Numbered from the stretch's first letter, positions 1-12,200 are shown. The stretch is DNA of 57,703 bases from Ascoidea tarda (nom. inval.) (GCA_030560485.1 JAKTTS010000031.1:1-57703), one strand, 5' to 3'. A program made the numbers and translations. Notes: generated from the sequence alone by a model not told the origin.

Positions 1-54
1 TTATTTTTATTTTTATTTTTATTTTTATTTTTATTTTTATTTTTATTTTTATTT
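1..54. repeat. (ATTTTT)n hexanucleotide microsatellite at left edge
   Basis: About nine uninterrupted copies of ATTTTT fill the first 54 bases and are broken by a G near base 56. The window starts inside the repeat, so its true length is unknown. A matching situation exists at the right edge. Confidence 0.95.
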
Positions 55-2095
55 TGTTATTTTCACATTTCTGTTATTAGCATTATTTTTTGATTCAATT
101 TCTGCCAAAAGTTTAATTTAATTAATGTATTGTTTTAAAGGTAAAGGGTAAAAAAGATATAAATAAATATGTAAATAAATATGTAAATAAATATGTAAAT
201 ATGTAAATATACTGTTCAAAAATTGAATTAAATACACTGAGCTTATATAAGTATCTCGACTAATTAGGAAAGTAGATGCGAATAATAAATCCGGATAAAT
301 GTCACATGGTTACACGAAAAGGTAATTTTATGTTAGGGGCATGCTTTCTTATTGAAAGTTACACAGAATCAGAATGTTCTTTTTTTTCATTGTTTGTTGT
401 TTTGGCAAGTGTTGAATTCTTTGGCATAATAATTGCAGATGAATTCAGCTATGGATTTGGATCAAGAATGGTAGTGAACAAATTTGAAGATTGGAAACGC
501 GAAGGAAAAGAAAAAGTCACGAGAATGGCCAGCGTGGATAATTGGTATAAACAATGCAGCGCAAAGCATAGTGAAACCAATATAAGAATAATATAAGAAT
601 AAAATAAGAAATGCTAAGTGAAAAACGAGAAGCGAAAAGTGAAAATTAAAAAGCGAAAAGTGAAAAGCGGAAAATACATTAGGTGATGAAATTAAAAGAG
701 AGCTGGCAAGGAAGTTTTAGATAGATTTGAATAGTAGATGGCATTTTGATAAATTTATTCGATAAAGTAGGTACATATAGATAAAAAACATGTTGAACAT
801 GTTGGCGCTGCTTGGGAACGATAGGAAGAGAACAAGAGAGAAAGTGCAAATGCAACAGAGGGATCCTATTTGACGATAAACTATCTCTGAGCGAGAAAAC
901 AAAGGACAAGAGAGAGGAATTGGCAAATGGTGAAGCAGAGCAAATGGGTAGTACGAAAGATAGTAGAGATAAAGCAGAGGGCGAGGTAGATCGGTGGGCT
1001 GAAGAAGCGATAGCAGATAAAGATGAAAACAATAGGGCTACACACGTTTTGCGCACTATCAAAGTAAGGCAGCCTTGAGACGAAAAGCCTCAGAAGGTTT
1101 CAGAAAGCTCCAAGAGTTGAAAGGTTGGCAAAACGAAACAAGGTTTGAGAAAAGGAGCTAAAAGCCGAAGCGTTGCAGCGAAAAGAGTGAGCCAAGCCAT
1201 GGTGACATGGTGATTACGGTTTGCATCCAGCAGTGGTTGGAGGATGGAGAGGATGGAGGATGGAGAGAGAGGAGCATGGAGAGAGAGGAGCATGGGTAGG
1301 GTTAGGACAGAGCTGGACGCGAGTGGTCGTAATGGCAGTGGTAATTGCAATCACCTTACTCGCTGGGCAGCCTGGCATTTCCAAACTGGGCCACAGATGA
1401 GTCATGGAGGATGGCTTTCAGTAGAAGAATAATAGCTACTGGAATAATGGCATGGCTCCCTGGCTTTGCAGCGGTAACTTGGTAGCTGCATCGCTTTTCA
1501 GTCTCCAAGCAGCATAGAATACAGCTAAATAATAAGTATTTATTAGGTATTAAATAGGTATTTAAGTGTCTAATACGTATTGAATGCGTATTAGATAATA
1601 TTAAATTACCATCACTGATTGCTTCGCCCGAAAAGCTCTGAAAGCCCCAGCTGTGCGCCGGTTTGAGTGTGCTGAATAATGAAGAATATGGAATGCCTGC
1701 TGCTTTTTTGTAGTTGTTTTATTTCTCTTTCTATTGTAGTTATATCTACCTCTACGTAGCCCTTCCAAGCCAGCCAATTACCATCCTCCTCTTCTGCTCT
1801 ACCTCTCTTACTAATTACCTTCAACATCGCACTAAATAATATTTCTAAGACACCAAGTCGAAAACTCCACAATTCATTTCTCCTTTAACTCTTCACTTCT
1901 CCCTTAATTCTTCACTTTTCACTATCTTCCACATCCTCGTTATCATTATTTTTCTTACTCCATTCTACTTGTCCTGCTTATAACCTCCTAGGCTCGCCTG
2001 GTCTGGATTTGGTTCTGTCTTTTCTTGTTTATTTGTTTTTTCTTTTCGTCATCCTAATCGTATTCCATTTCTATATCTCCTACACTCTTGCCTCA
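55..2095. other. Long intergenic region upstream of the HAL4-like kinase
   Basis: I see no convincing gene in these two kilobases. The first 600 bases are AT-rich and include a weak 106-codon ORF at 276-596 that I do not support. From about 600 to 1500 the composition is purine-rich on the + strand and more GC-rich, with AAGCGAAAAGTGAAAA-type repeats (600-675), a GGATGGAGA-type repeat (1239-1295), a perfect palindrome ACATGTTGAACATGT (788-802) and an inverted repeat CTAATACG/CGTATTAG (1570-1594). From about 1870 to 2060 it becomes pyrimidine-rich, as is usual just upstream of yeast start codons. It probably holds the promoter and a long 5' leader of the kinase gene. Confidence 0.6.
1239..1295 (+). 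repeat. Purine-rich GGATGGAGA-type tandem repeat
   Basis: Degenerate GGATGGAGA units lead into two exact 16-base copies of ATGGAGAGAGAGGAGC (1260-1275 and 1276-1291). The tract lies about 800 bases upstream of the kinase start and gives no believable protein. Confidence 0.85.
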
Positions 2096-4573
2096 ATGGT
2101 AGATCCAGTCATCCAAAGGAAGAGAAGCTCCACCATCAGTAAACTAGGAAAGCTCTTCCACTCCCACACTTCTCTCTCCAACCAGCAGCATCCTCCTCAG
2201 CATTCTCCCCAACAAAAGAAAGAAATCTTCTCCAACTTCCTCTCCCCAAAATCTTCTCCAAATTCCTCACCAACACTCTCCCCAAAGACCTCTCTTACTT
2301 CAAAGAAAAACTCTCTTGTTTCTAATCCAGCAACAAAACCCATTCCAAAGGCTGTCAATAGATCTCCCAATGCTAACTCGATTTTAAACTCCTTTCCCAA
2401 TTCTCTATCAACCTCTATTTCCCCATTATCACTAAAACCACCTTCCAGCAAAAACACCACCACAAAATCTAACAATAAATCACTAAAATCAAAACTACTC
2501 ACTCACGATCGTAAAACCTCAAGCCCACTACCAAATAATTCTTCTTCAACTAATCTGAATCTAAATCTAAATGTAAATTCAAAATCCCTACTATCAATCA
2601 ACTCAAAAAGAAAAACTTCCTTCTCAAAAACTTCCGCCTTTTCTTTATCAAGTCTTAAAAGTAATCCCAATAATATCTATTCCCATAATAACACCAATAA
2701 TATCCACTCCAATAACCAAAATACAAAAGCTTATACCCACTTTTCATTGAACTCTTCCTCCTCCTCTCTCTCTTCTTCTGATGAAAGCTTTTACCATGGA
2801 AAAATCTTATCCACAAGCAAAAACTCAAGCTCCTCTTCTTCCTCCTCCAAATCTCGCTTGAATTCAATCTCAAATCAAATCTCTTCTTCAAATTTAAATT
2901 CAATTCTTCCTACTAAAAGACACTCTAGCTTAAAACTGTTTCAAAAAAAAGAATCAACTCCCCACAATACAAAAGATACAATCAATAACAATATCAATAT
3001 CAATACTAATAACAATATCAATATCAATATCAATACTAATAACAATATTCAAATCAAATCAAAATCATCAAAACTGAAACCTCCTTCTCCTTCTAAAAAT
3101 TCAACTTCCTTTACTTCTTTTTCTTCTGCCTCAACTTCAACTTCAAATCTAAACCTAAATCTAAATTCAAATCAAAATTCAAATCAAAATTCAAATCAAA
3201 ATCAAAATCGAAATTCAATTATCTCTTCAACTCAAAAAAACTCCTTCCTAAATGATCCAGTACCGAAAAATAAAACTTCAACCAACACCAATTCAACCTC
3301 TTCTCCTCCTCCATCTTTATCTACACCCATCAACTCCTCAAACTCAAGATTCCAACTATTCGAAGATGGCTCTCATATCCATCGCCTAAAAAATACAAAA
3401 GGTCAAGAAAAAGTTGGTAGTCTTATCAAAGACTTGCTCGGCGCTAAAAAACTCAGAGATGAAGCTGTTAGCGCAATCTTTGCCAATGAAAATGACACTA
3501 AAATCAAAAACGAAATTAAAATCAAAAACGAAATCAAAAACGAAATCAAAAACGAACCAAAAAACAAAAAAAAACATAACCCCCCTCTGCTAATAACTGG
3601 CCTACTAAATGAAGTAAGAAAAAGTGGTGCCGGCGTTAACAACATCAACATCGACAACCTCGATAACTTGGTCACCAATAAAATCGATTCAAGATCCTTT
3701 GTCGAAAAGTATGGTAAATGCCAACAAGTCATTGGTAAAGGTGCTTTTGGTACTGTTAGGATCTCCCATAAAGAAATCAAAATCGGTAACTTCAAACATA
3801 AAAACATGTATGCAGTTAAAGAATTCAAAAGAAAAGAAAACGAACTATCCTCATCCTATAAACAAAAAATCGCTTGTGAATTTAGCATCTCCTCTCTATT
3901 ACAACACATTAATATCATTCATACTTTAGATTTACTACAAAATGCAAAAGGCGATTATTTTGAAGTCATGGAATTTTGTAATGGTGGTGATTTGTTTTCT
4001 TTAATCATCACTGCAGGAAAATTGGAATACATCGAAGCTGACTGCTTTTTTAAACAACTAATGAGAGGTGTTTCCTACATGCATGATATGGGTGTTACTC
4101 ATAGAGACTTAAAACCAGAAAACTTGCTACTAACATCAAATGGCTGTTTAAAGATATCCGATTTTGGCAATGGTGAATGCTTTAGATTAGCATGGGAAAA
4201 CGAAATCCATTTAAGTACCGGAATCTCAGGATCAAGTCCATATATCGCTCCAGAAGAATTTATCTACGAAGAATATGACCCAAGACCTGTTGATATTTGG
4301 TCATGTGGTGTCATTTATATGGCAATGAGAACTGGTAGACAGTTATGGAAAATCGCCAAAAATGATGACGAATTTTATCAAAAATACCTAAAAGGTAGAA
4401 AAGATGAAGCAGGTTATGAACCAATTGAAAATATTAAAAGAGCAAGATGCAGAAATGTCATTTACTCTATATTAGATCCTGTTCCATCCAGAAGAATCAC
4501 AGCTAAAAAGGTACTAAACTCTGAATGGGGCAGAGAAATCAAATGCTGTCGTGCAGCAGAGATGCCATCTTAA
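2096..4573 (+). CDS. SAT4: Serine/threonine protein kinase of the HAL4/SAT4 (NPR1-related) family
   Basis: Likely the fungal kinase that regulates K+/Na+ tolerance by stabilising plasma-membrane transporters such as Trk1. The open frame extends upstream to a TTG at 2009, but that stretch would encode an implausible hydrophobic leader, so I start at the first ATG, giving 825 aa. Residues 1-530 are low-complexity and Ser/Asn/Lys-rich, with runs such as NINININ and [11 protein letters not shown]. The kinase domain fills the C-terminal third: glycine loop GKGAFGTV (from residue 547), YAVKEFKRK lysine, HRDLKPEN (669), DFGNGE (689) and APEE (718). It ends with [11 protein letters not shown], a tail I recognise from Hal4/Sat4 of S. 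cerevisiae. Family assignment is firm; HAL4 versus its paralogue HAL5 is a judgement from the kinase domain and tail. Confidence 0.9.
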   Translation: MVDPVIQRKRSSTISKLGKLFHSHTSLSNQQHPPQHSPQQKKEIFSNFLSPKSSPNSSPTLSPKTSLTSKKNSLVSNPATKPIPKAVNRSPNANSILNSFPNSLSTSISPLSLKPPSSKNTTTKSNNKSLKSKLLTHDRKTSSPLPNNSSSTNLNLNLNVNSKSLLSINSKRKTSFSKTSAFSLSSLKSNPNNIYSHNNTNNIHSNNQNTKAYTHFSLNSSSSSLSSSDESFYHGKILSTSKNSSSSSSSSKSRLNSISNQISSSNLNSILPTKRHSSLKLFQKKESTPHNTKDTINNNININTNNNINININTNNNIQIKSKSSKLKPPSPSKNSTSFTSFSSASTSTSNLNLNLNSNQNSNQNSNQNQNRNSIISSTQKNSFLNDPVPKNKTSTNTNSTSSPPPSLSTPINSSNSRFQLFEDGSHIHRLKNTKGQEKVGSLIKDLLGAKKLRDEAVSAIFANENDTKIKNEIKIKNEIKNEIKNEPKNKKKHNPPLLITGLLNEVRKSGAGVNNINIDNLDNLVTNKIDSRSFVEKYGKCQQVIGKGAFGTVRISHKEIKIGNFKHKNMYAVKEFKRKENELSSSYKQKIACEFSISSLLQHINIIHTLDLLQNAKGDYFEVMEFCNGGDLFSLIITAGKLEYIEADCFFKQLMRGVSYMHDMGVTHRDLKPENLLLTSNGCLKISDFGNGECFRLAWENEIHLSTGISGSSPYIAPEEFIYEEYDPRPVDIWSCGVIYMAMRTGRQLWKIAKNDDEFYQKYLKGRKDEAGYEPIENIKRARCRNVIYSILDPVPSRRITAKKVLNSEWGREIKCCRAAEMPS

Positions 4574-5381
4574 GGGAGTGAAAAGTCTTAGAAAAGGAAA
4601 AAAAAGTGAAAAATTACAAAAAAAAAAGTAAAAAAAATCAATTAAATTAAATTAAATTAAATTAAATTAAATTTTATAAACATAAAGATGAACCAATCAA
4701 TTATATTATAAACGTTATGTTCATTCAAGTACTTCATTTAACTATATCATTCACTAAGAAATAGTTTTTAATTACTCATTCCATTTTTATCTTCGTTTCC
4801 AAGCTATATTACCAATTATTTTTTTTCAATCTAGATTCCTATCTTTTTTCTATCATTAATTTACTTTTTTGTGTTATCATTTTCATTCTTATTATCACCA
4901 TCATTATATATATTTTATTTTTATTTTCTTTTTTTCGTTTGTTTTATTCTTTTCTTATTCTAGTATTCATCAGCTGGTCTCTATGGCTGGCCACTATTTT
5001 TGTTTTGTGATGTGGCATTAACTCAATACACAAATAATAAATTACCCACACTGTAAAAGCAGAAGCAGCAAAAACAAAAGAAGAAGCAAAAAAAGCAAAA
5101 AACCACTACGGCGGATCTGGTCGGGTAACCCGTCTCAAACCTTTTTTGTTCCTAAATAAAAATGCTTTCCTCATCTTTACTTGTTTTTTATTACAATTTA
5201 TTGCAAGCTACTTCAAATATTCATTATTTTAATCTAAATTTTTTGAGTTTTTAGATTTATTTTGTTTTAGTAGGTCTTTTGTAGTATTTTCAAGACTATT
5301 TGCTCTGGAATTTAGCTTTTTTCTTAGCTTTTACGTTCAAGTTTATGTCTTTTTAGCTATATTAGTTTCTGCATTTCAGTT
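4574..5381. other. Intergenic region between the kinase and TOP1
   Basis: Mostly AT-rich, with a run of five to six TTAAA units at about 4642-4673 just after the kinase stop. Polypurine AAGCAGAAGCAGCAAAAAC-like sequence (5055-5105) is followed by a short GC-rich patch holding a CGGGTAACCCG palindrome. No gene is visible. The TOP1 promoter should lie in the last 300 bases. Confidence 0.6.
5122..5132. promoter_or_regulatory. Palindromic Reb1-like site upstream of TOP1
   Basis: The 11-base palindrome CGGGTAACCCG contains the TTACCCG/CGGGTAA core bound by Reb1-type general regulatory factors in yeasts, read on both strands. It lies 250 bases upstream of the TOP1 ATG in otherwise AT-rich DNA. The position fits a nucleosome-clearing promoter site, but the binding protein is inferred. 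Confidence 0.45.
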
Positions 5382-8006
5382 ATGGTTGATATGATTGATG
5401 AAGAGATTCCATTTGCTTCATTCCCTTCAAGAAAGAGAATCAGAATTGAGAGTGACGATGAAGAGGAAACTTACTGTGACCAAGAACATCTTCAACACTC
5501 TCAAACCAACGGAATCACTGATGAAAATAGCAAAAATGGAATTTCAAATGACTATTCAGACAACTATTCAAATGGTTACTCAAATGGAAATGCTATCACT
5601 AATTCTAGCATTGATTCGCTTAAGTCTGAAAATGAAACCTTAGAAGATATGACATTCAGCTCATTTAATTCTGTAAATTTCAAATCAAAAGTTAATGGTA
5701 CAAAATCAAAATCAAAAGCTTCAACTCCAACACAACCTAGAAAAAAAGTTGCAAAAATTGTTGATGACGATGAAGATTATCAAAATGATGATGAAAAACG
5801 TAACTTTAAGTCAGAAGATGACAGTTCTACGGATAATTTAAAGAAAAAAAAAATAAAAGATGAAGATGAAAAAATTCCAAAGAAAAAAACTCAAGCTAAG
5901 GCCAAATTAAAGACAAAAGACTTGGAAAATGGGAAAGCAAAACCAAAATCAAAATCGAAATCAAAAGTGAAAAAAGAATCTGATGATAAGAAAACATTAA
6001 CAAAATTACAAAAAGAAGAGGCCAAAAGAATCAAAGAAGAAGAAAAGAAAAAAAAATTAGAAGACGAAAAAAACACTTACAAATGGTGGGAAAATGAAGA
6101 AGAAGGAGATAAGGATGGTGAAATCAAATGGCAAACTTTAGAGCATAACGGTGTAATGTTTCCACCAGAATATGAACCTTTACCAAGTAATGTTAGATTA
6201 TATTATGAGGAAAAACCTGTGGACTTACCTCCAAAAGTTGAAGAAGTTGCCGGGTTCTTTGCAGCCTTGATAGAAACTGAGTATGGTAAAAATCCTATTT
6301 TTCAAAAGAATTTCTTTAGAGATTTTAAAGATCTTATAAAAAAACACAATTCAAAAAACCCTAATGATAAAATTTTGATTGAATCGTTTGATAAATGTGA
6401 TTTCACAAAAATATTTAATTATTTTGAAGCGGAAAAGGAAAGGAAAAAAGCGATACCAAACAATATTAAAAAGCAACAAAGAGATGAAAAAAACAAATTG
6501 GCAGAACCTTTTAAGTTTTGTTTTGTCGATGGCAGAAAAGAGCAAGTTGGAAATTTTACAATTGAACCCCCAGGTTTATTTAGAGGACGTGGATCTCATC
6601 CCAAAACTGGTACATTAAAAAAAAGAGTGTTCCCCGAAGAAATTACAATTAATATTGGCAAGGAGGCCAAAGTTCCTGAACCACCAACTGGACATAAATG
6701 GGCAGAAGTCAGAAATGACAATACAGTTACTTGGTTAGCAACATGGAAAGAGAACGTTTTAGGACAGAATAAATATGTTAGGTTTGCTGCAAATTCGTCA
6801 TTTAAAGGAATGAGTGATTTGAAAAAATATAATAAATGTAGAGAATTGAAAAACCATATTGAAAAAATTCGATTAGATTATAATAAAAATCTTAAATCTA
6901 AAGTCATGCAGGAAAGACAAATTGCAGTTGCTATATATTTCATTGATAAGTTAGCATTAAGAGCTGGTGGTGAAAAGAATACTGAAGATTTAGCCGATAC
7001 AGTTGGATGTTGCTCATTAAGATATGAACATGTTACATTGGAGCCACCAAATTATGTTATATTTGATTTTTTAGGTAAGGATTCTGTTCCATACCATCAA
7101 AAAGTTGAAGTTGATGCTCAAGTTTTTAAAAACATTCGAATTTTTAAAAGACCACCAAAGAAATCTGGTGATAAATTGTTTGATCGAATTGATCCAACAA
7201 TTTTAAATAATTTTTTGCAGAATAATTATATGAAGGGATTAACTGCAAAAGTTATTCGTACTTATAATGCTTCAAATACAATGCAGGAGCAATTAGATTT
7301 GATGGAAAAAAAAGGGAATTTTAAAGGATCAATTGAAGAAAAAATTGTTGCATTTAGAGCAGCTAATAAAGAAGTTGCAATATTATGTAACCATCAAAAG
7401 GGAATTACAAAGAATTTTGATGAAACTCTTCAAAAGTTTCATGATAAAATTGAAGAAATGAAATGGCAAAAGATGAGAACAAGCAAAATGCTAAATCAAA
7501 TTGATGAAAAATTTAAGGCTAAGAAATTGGGGTTTACAAAAAACAAAATTAAAGTGATCCATAAGAGGATAATTGATAGAGAAAAAGAAAAAATAATAAA
7601 GAAATTTGACAAAGAAAATGAGAGCTTAAATTTTGAAAACAAGAAGCTATTACCTAAAAGTGAGTTAAAAGAGAGATTAGCCAAAGTCGTTGAGCTTGAA
7701 AACTTTTATAAAGAAGAATATGAAACAGGGAAAGTTTCAGTTGGATTAAGTAGTAATGTTACTGTATTGCAGAATCAATTAAAAAAGTTTGATACTAGAA
7801 TCAAAAATGCTGCGTTGCAATTACAGGATAAAGAGGACAATAAGAATGTTGCACTCAATACGTCTATTATGAATTATATAGACCCGAGGTTATGTGTGAT
7901 GTTTTGCAAAAGATATAAAGTGCCTATTGAGAAAATTTTTTCTAAAACAATTCGAGATAGATTTACTTGGGCTATACATAATGCGGATGAGAACTGGAGG
8001 TTTTAA
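5382..8006 (+). CDS. TOP1: DNA topoisomerase I (type IB)
   Basis: Nuclear enzyme that relaxes supercoils by transient single-strand cleavage during replication and transcription. The 874-aa product has a charged, Lys/Glu-rich N-terminal region (about residues 1-230, with [10 protein letters not shown]-type basic tracts suited to nuclear import) followed by the conserved core beginning near KWWENEE. All five catalytic residues can be placed: Arg527 in LALRAGGEK, Lys566 in FLGKDS, Arg626 in VIRTYNAS, His671 in CNHQ and the nucleophile Tyr832 in MNYIDPRL. A Lys-rich linker coiled coil separates core and C-terminal domain, and the protein ends NADENWRF as in S. cerevisiae. One oddity is that the SKxxY signature around the tyrosine reads S-I-M-N-Y, so the usual lysine is isoleucine. 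ATG at 5382 is the first in frame. Confidence 0.97.
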   Translation: MVDMIDEEIPFASFPSRKRIRIESDDEEETYCDQEHLQHSQTNGITDENSKNGISNDYSDNYSNGYSNGNAITNSSIDSLKSENETLEDMTFSSFNSVNFKSKVNGTKSKSKASTPTQPRKKVAKIVDDDEDYQNDDEKRNFKSEDDSSTDNLKKKKIKDEDEKIPKKKTQAKAKLKTKDLENGKAKPKSKSKSKVKKESDDKKTLTKLQKEEAKRIKEEEKKKKLEDEKNTYKWWENEEEGDKDGEIKWQTLEHNGVMFPPEYEPLPSNVRLYYEEKPVDLPPKVEEVAGFFAALIETEYGKNPIFQKNFFRDFKDLIKKHNSKNPNDKILIESFDKCDFTKIFNYFEAEKERKKAIPNNIKKQQRDEKNKLAEPFKFCFVDGRKEQVGNFTIEPPGLFRGRGSHPKTGTLKKRVFPEEITINIGKEAKVPEPPTGHKWAEVRNDNTVTWLATWKENVLGQNKYVRFAANSSFKGMSDLKKYNKCRELKNHIEKIRLDYNKNLKSKVMQERQIAVAIYFIDKLALRAGGEKNTEDLADTVGCCSLRYEHVTLEPPNYVIFDFLGKDSVPYHQKVEVDAQVFKNIRIFKRPPKKSGDKLFDRIDPTILNNFLQNNYMKGLTAKVIRTYNASNTMQEQLDLMEKKGNFKGSIEEKIVAFRAANKEVAILCNHQKGITKNFDETLQKFHDKIEEMKWQKMRTSKMLNQIDEKFKAKKLGFTKNKIKVIHKRIIDREKEKIIKKFDKENESLNFENKKLLPKSELKERLAKVVELENFYKEEYETGKVSVGLSSNVTVLQNQLKKFDTRIKNAALQLQDKEDNKNVALNTSIMNYIDPRLCVMFCKRYKVPIEKIFSKTIRDRFTWAIHNADENWRF

Positions 8007-8354
8007 TAAGACAATTAGAGTACAGGAGACTTTTAGTTTTAATAGAAAATGATTATAAATTGGTTAACTTCTATGTTTTATGTAAATTTATAAAAATTTA
8101 TATTTATGTTTATAGTGATATATAAGTTTATCGAACAGCGAAAATTGAACGTTGAATAAACATAGAAACGGATATTAGTTGGCTTTGCTACAGAATTGGA
8201 GAACTGAGGCCAATTAAGGTTTTGCTAGCGGATCTTAGTTTTTCTCTTAAATTATTCATCAAAGAGATGTCAAACAGTGAAATAAACTGGAAAAATAGAG
8301 AAAATACGGAAAGGATATAGAAATATATAAAATATATAATAAAATCATATACGA
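8007..8354. other. Intergenic region, promoter of the SNRNP27-like gene
   Basis: AT-rich spacer between two co-oriented genes. It holds two CGGAT motifs (around 8172 and 8230) and a TATA-like stretch (about 8325-8345) close to the next ATG. No coding sequence is visible. Confidence 0.5.
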
Positions 8355-9158
8355 ATGATAGAGAACAAGAATATTCTAGCTACTGAATTATATCAGAGGA
8401 AATTTGAGCTGAAAATAAACGATGGCATTGATTCTGCTGATTCAGTTGACAATGATATTGAAATGGATAAAATAGAAAATAATAACAAGAACGTTGATAT
8501 CAATAATACACATAACAACAACAATGAAAATTCTAATATCAATAACAATTCAAGCAGAAATAGCAGTATTGTTACTGGCAACAATAACAGTGTTAATGGC
8601 AATGGCAATGGCAATGACAATGACAATGATAATCACAATCAGCTCAACGCTACAAATGGCAACAACAGAGTTGAGCCAAATCCTTTTGAATTTCAATTCA
8701 TTAAAAAAGACAAAAACACTTCTAGAGACAAAAAGAAGCAAGAACTAGAAGATGATAGAAGAGGAAAGAACAAGCCAAAGAAGACAAGTTCTACTTCGCG
8801 GCTGCAAAGCCAGCAAAACGAGGTGAAAGAAAGGAAAGAAAGAGGAAGGTCGAAAGTGAAGGTGGTGAACAGCAGCCACGACGATAGCAGTGAAGGCGAT
8901 CCACAACACAGTAGCAAAGGTAGCACAGGAAGCACCAGCCAGGGCATATCCGAGGCCGAGGAGGAGCAGGAAATGATACGGTTGTTTGGAATCAGCCACT
9001 TCACGTCCACAAAGGGAAAGAAGGTCGAGGGCACCGACGGCAGTCTTGTCAGCGCCAACAAGGCCTCGAGTTTTCGTCAGTACATGAACCGGGAAAACGG
9101 TTTCAACAGACCGTTGTCTCCCCCCGGAAGAAGCACCAAGAAACGTAGGAAGAATTGA
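8355..9158 (+). CDS. SNRNP27-like U4/U6.U5 tri-snRNP protein
   Basis: Probable spliceosomal protein of the SNRNP27 (27K, DUF1777) family, a component of the tri-snRNP that influences 5' splice-site handling in animals. The 267-aa product has an Asn/Asp-rich low-complexity N-terminal half (to about residue 105) and a basic, Ser/Arg/Lys-rich middle. The family-defining C-terminal block starts near residue 206: EMIRLFGISHF, STKGKKVEG, then RQYMNRENGFNRPL. A short basic tail, RSTKKRRKN, extends past the usual family end. The C-terminal match is strong against the human motif pattern (MGFxxFxSTKGKKV, YRQYMNRxGGFNRPL). I know of no S. cerevisiae orthologue. The 3' half is noticeably more GC-rich than the 5' half. 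ELG1 follows 137 bases downstream on the same strand. Confidence 0.85.
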   Translation: MIENKNILATELYQRKFELKINDGIDSADSVDNDIEMDKIENNNKNVDINNTHNNNNENSNINNNSSRNSSIVTGNNNSVNGNGNGNDNDNDNHNQLNATNGNNRVEPNPFEFQFIKKDKNTSRDKKKQELEDDRRGKNKPKKTSSTSRLQSQQNEVKERKERGRSKVKVVNSSHDDSSEGDPQHSSKGSTGSTSQGISEAEEEQEMIRLFGISHFTSTKGKKVEGTDGSLVSANKASSFRQYMNRENGFNRPLSPPGRSTKKRRKN

Positions 9159-9295
9159 CCGAATACACGCTCAAGTTTTAAGGACACACCGGATTTGGCT
9201 CCTTCGTTTTTCGGGTCTGAACTGCTTTCGCGTCCTTCTTTAGCTTCTCTTCATTGAGCTGATTCTTTTTCTGCACTGCTTTTTTCCTGTAGGCG

Positions 9296-12200
9296 ATGAT
9301 GACAAAATCAAAGACAAACAGCAGGAAAATACAGTCCACTTTCAACTTCAAAACCAACGATGATAGATCAGTGATAGTCGGTAATAATTATGCTTTGGAC
9401 TCCACCATAAAGCTCTTCCCCATAAGTAACAGATTGAATATTGAGCAAATCATCAATTTAGATGATGGAATCAATAACGGTTCTGATATTGATGCTGATC
9501 TCAACCTTGGAGATAATGCTGATTTATCTGACGATTACGACCCTAAGATATTGGATCTTGAATCCAAGATACTAAATTCGAATGCTAATATCAAAAAGAT
9601 AACTTCTTTGGACTTTCTCAATCTATCAAAACAAAAAATTTTAGATGATAAGAAAACTGTCAAAAAGAAAAATCAGAAAAACAGTGCAACTAACGTGAGT
9701 AAAAGTAACACTAAGAAAAAATACAAATTTAAAAATAAATCTTTTATTGTATCACTTAAATTCACAAGCATAACGCATCGAAATTTAATTCAGAAAATGG
9801 TTAGTAATAGTGAAAACCCGTTTTTTTCAAGAGGAAATATTGATTATTTATCTATTTTACACAACCCTCCAGAGATAATTGATCTCGATAACGATAGAAA
9901 TATAAACAATTCATTTGTTGTCACTTTAAAATTCAAATCGAAAAAATTTATTAATAGATTTTCTTCAATTATTGAAGCTGATGAGAATCCTTTTCTTACA
10001 AGAGGAAATATCACTCATAATGAAATTGTCTTAAATAAAGATGAAGATAATGATAGAGATAGCGATTTTGAATTAATAACCGATTTACCAAACCAGAATA
10101 CAAAACCCGGTAAACAGAAAACTTATAAAAACCCTTTTTTCGCTTCAATTGCTGAAAAGGCCAAAATTTATGAATCAGCATCATCATCAACTTGTAATTC
10201 TACTGATAATTTAATTTTGCAAAACAAAAATTTAAGAAGGAATTTTAAAGAGAAAAAAATAATTCATACAAGATTACCAACAAGAGAAGAATTTTTGGTT
10301 TATGATAATTCTTGTTACAAGGAATCTTATCAATGTCAATTTAAGAAAAAATTTGATGATTTAAATATTAAATTGAAACCTGCCAGCCAAAGAAATCAAA
10401 AAAACAACTTGATTTATCAAAATTTATTAGATGACATAAATGAAAATGATTATGAAAGGTTAATCAATACCAATAGCAGCACGAAAAACCCTGGATATAA
10501 ATATTCTCTTAAAACAATAACAAATGCGAAACTAATAAACAGAATAGAACAAGAAAAAACTCTATATGATTCTATTAATAAATCACAAGTCTTTGAAAAA
10601 TTCAGATATCTTTTAATTAAAAACTCTTCTTTACCAAATTATGAAAGATTTCGGAATAACTTAAATAGTTTATTGAAAACTCAATTATGGCAAAATTTTT
10701 TTGCTCCTAAAAATTCAAATCAATTAATTTTTGATAAAATTTTATCACTGAGCGTATTAACTTGGTTAAAAACATCTTTTATAAAGTTGAAGAAAAAGGA
10801 AATAAATGATAGATTTCCAATTGAGAAGAAAAAAAAAATGAAATATAAAAGATGTTCAAAATATGATGATCGGTATGATTCTGATGATGACTTAGACGGA
10901 TTCATCGTTAATGATGATGAAATTGAGTATAATTATACTAAAAACGATTTAAATTATAGTTTGAATAATAACAATCTTAATAATATTTCAGATGATGACG
11001 ATAATGACAGTAGTAATTCAAGCAAACCCTTTATTCCGCTAATGATATTATCTGGTGAGTCTGGAAGTGGTAAAACAGCATCACTTTATGCAATCATGAA
11101 CGAACTATGTGGGTATGTCCACGAAATTAATACTAATCAATCGAGATCAAAGAAAGATATGATCAATTTATTAAAAGAGCTTTCTACCACACATAGCATT
11201 CATAATAAGAATCAGAAAAATACGAAAAATACAAAAAATAATTTTTTCGGTACTAGTATTAATAGTGATAATAATATTATTGATAACAATGATGAAATTG
11301 AGAAAAATCATTTTCAAAATGGGATAATTTTATTTGAAAATGTAGATATACTATTTCAAGATTTTGATAAGGGATTTTGGAGTTCATTAAAATTTGCTTT
11401 AAACATTAGCAGAAAGCCGATAGTTTTGACATGTGAGGATTACAGCAAGATACCGAATGAGTTTCTTAAAATAGCAGAAAGAGAAAATTCGTGGATTCAT
11501 TTTGATGAAGATTGTATTGATAAAAATGAGTTGAAAATGTATCTTTGGTTGTGTTGTATGTCGAGTGAACGATGCAGGATATCTAAGGGTGTTATCAATG
11601 AGATTATTAATAGAAATGGATGTAATTTGAAACGATGCCTCAATGAGCTTCAATGGTTATGTATAAATCCGATAGCAAAGGAAATTTCAAGTAAAATTTC
11701 TAATACTAGTAATGGTGGCAGCAATAGTAGTGTAGAAGACACTAAGGTTATTGATCTTGAGGCTGATTATGAAGATGATGAAGATGGAAGTGAATATAAA
11801 GAATCTAAGAATATTGATAGAGAATTTGAGAAAAAAAATAAAATTATTGAAAATGAAGAAGAAAGTTTTTTTCATATTGCGGATAACGATATAAAAATGG
11901 AGTTTAAAGGATCAGATGATTTGGACTTTGTTGTTACCATTGATACTGATAAGAATAATATTATTGGAAATGAAGATGGAGATGACGGCGTGACATATAT
12001 TTCAAGTTTAGAGGAAGAAACTGAAGAGCTCATTAAAATCTCTAAAGAATTGGATAATAGATCGATGTGTGATATGATATCAAATAATACTAGATCATCG
12101 ATCAAACATTATGATGTAAATCAGCAATACTTGGTCTACCAGAACAAAATATGTAAGGATAATACAAACAATAAAGAGGGAGAAAAATATAAGAAGGAAA

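Noticed and set aside
276-596. 106-codon ATG frame on the + strand near the left edge
   Set aside because: No recognisable domain, odd composition and no support beyond a TATATAAG upstream. It is probably chance, though a lineage-specific gene cannot be excluded.
812-1078. 88-codon frame in purine-rich DNA
   Set aside because: Starts with TTG rather than ATG, and its charged composition reflects the purine-rich strand.
2009-2095. Hydrophobic N-terminal extension of the kinase
   Set aside because: The frame opens at TTG. The first ATG is at 2096 and a membrane leader is not expected in this kinase family.
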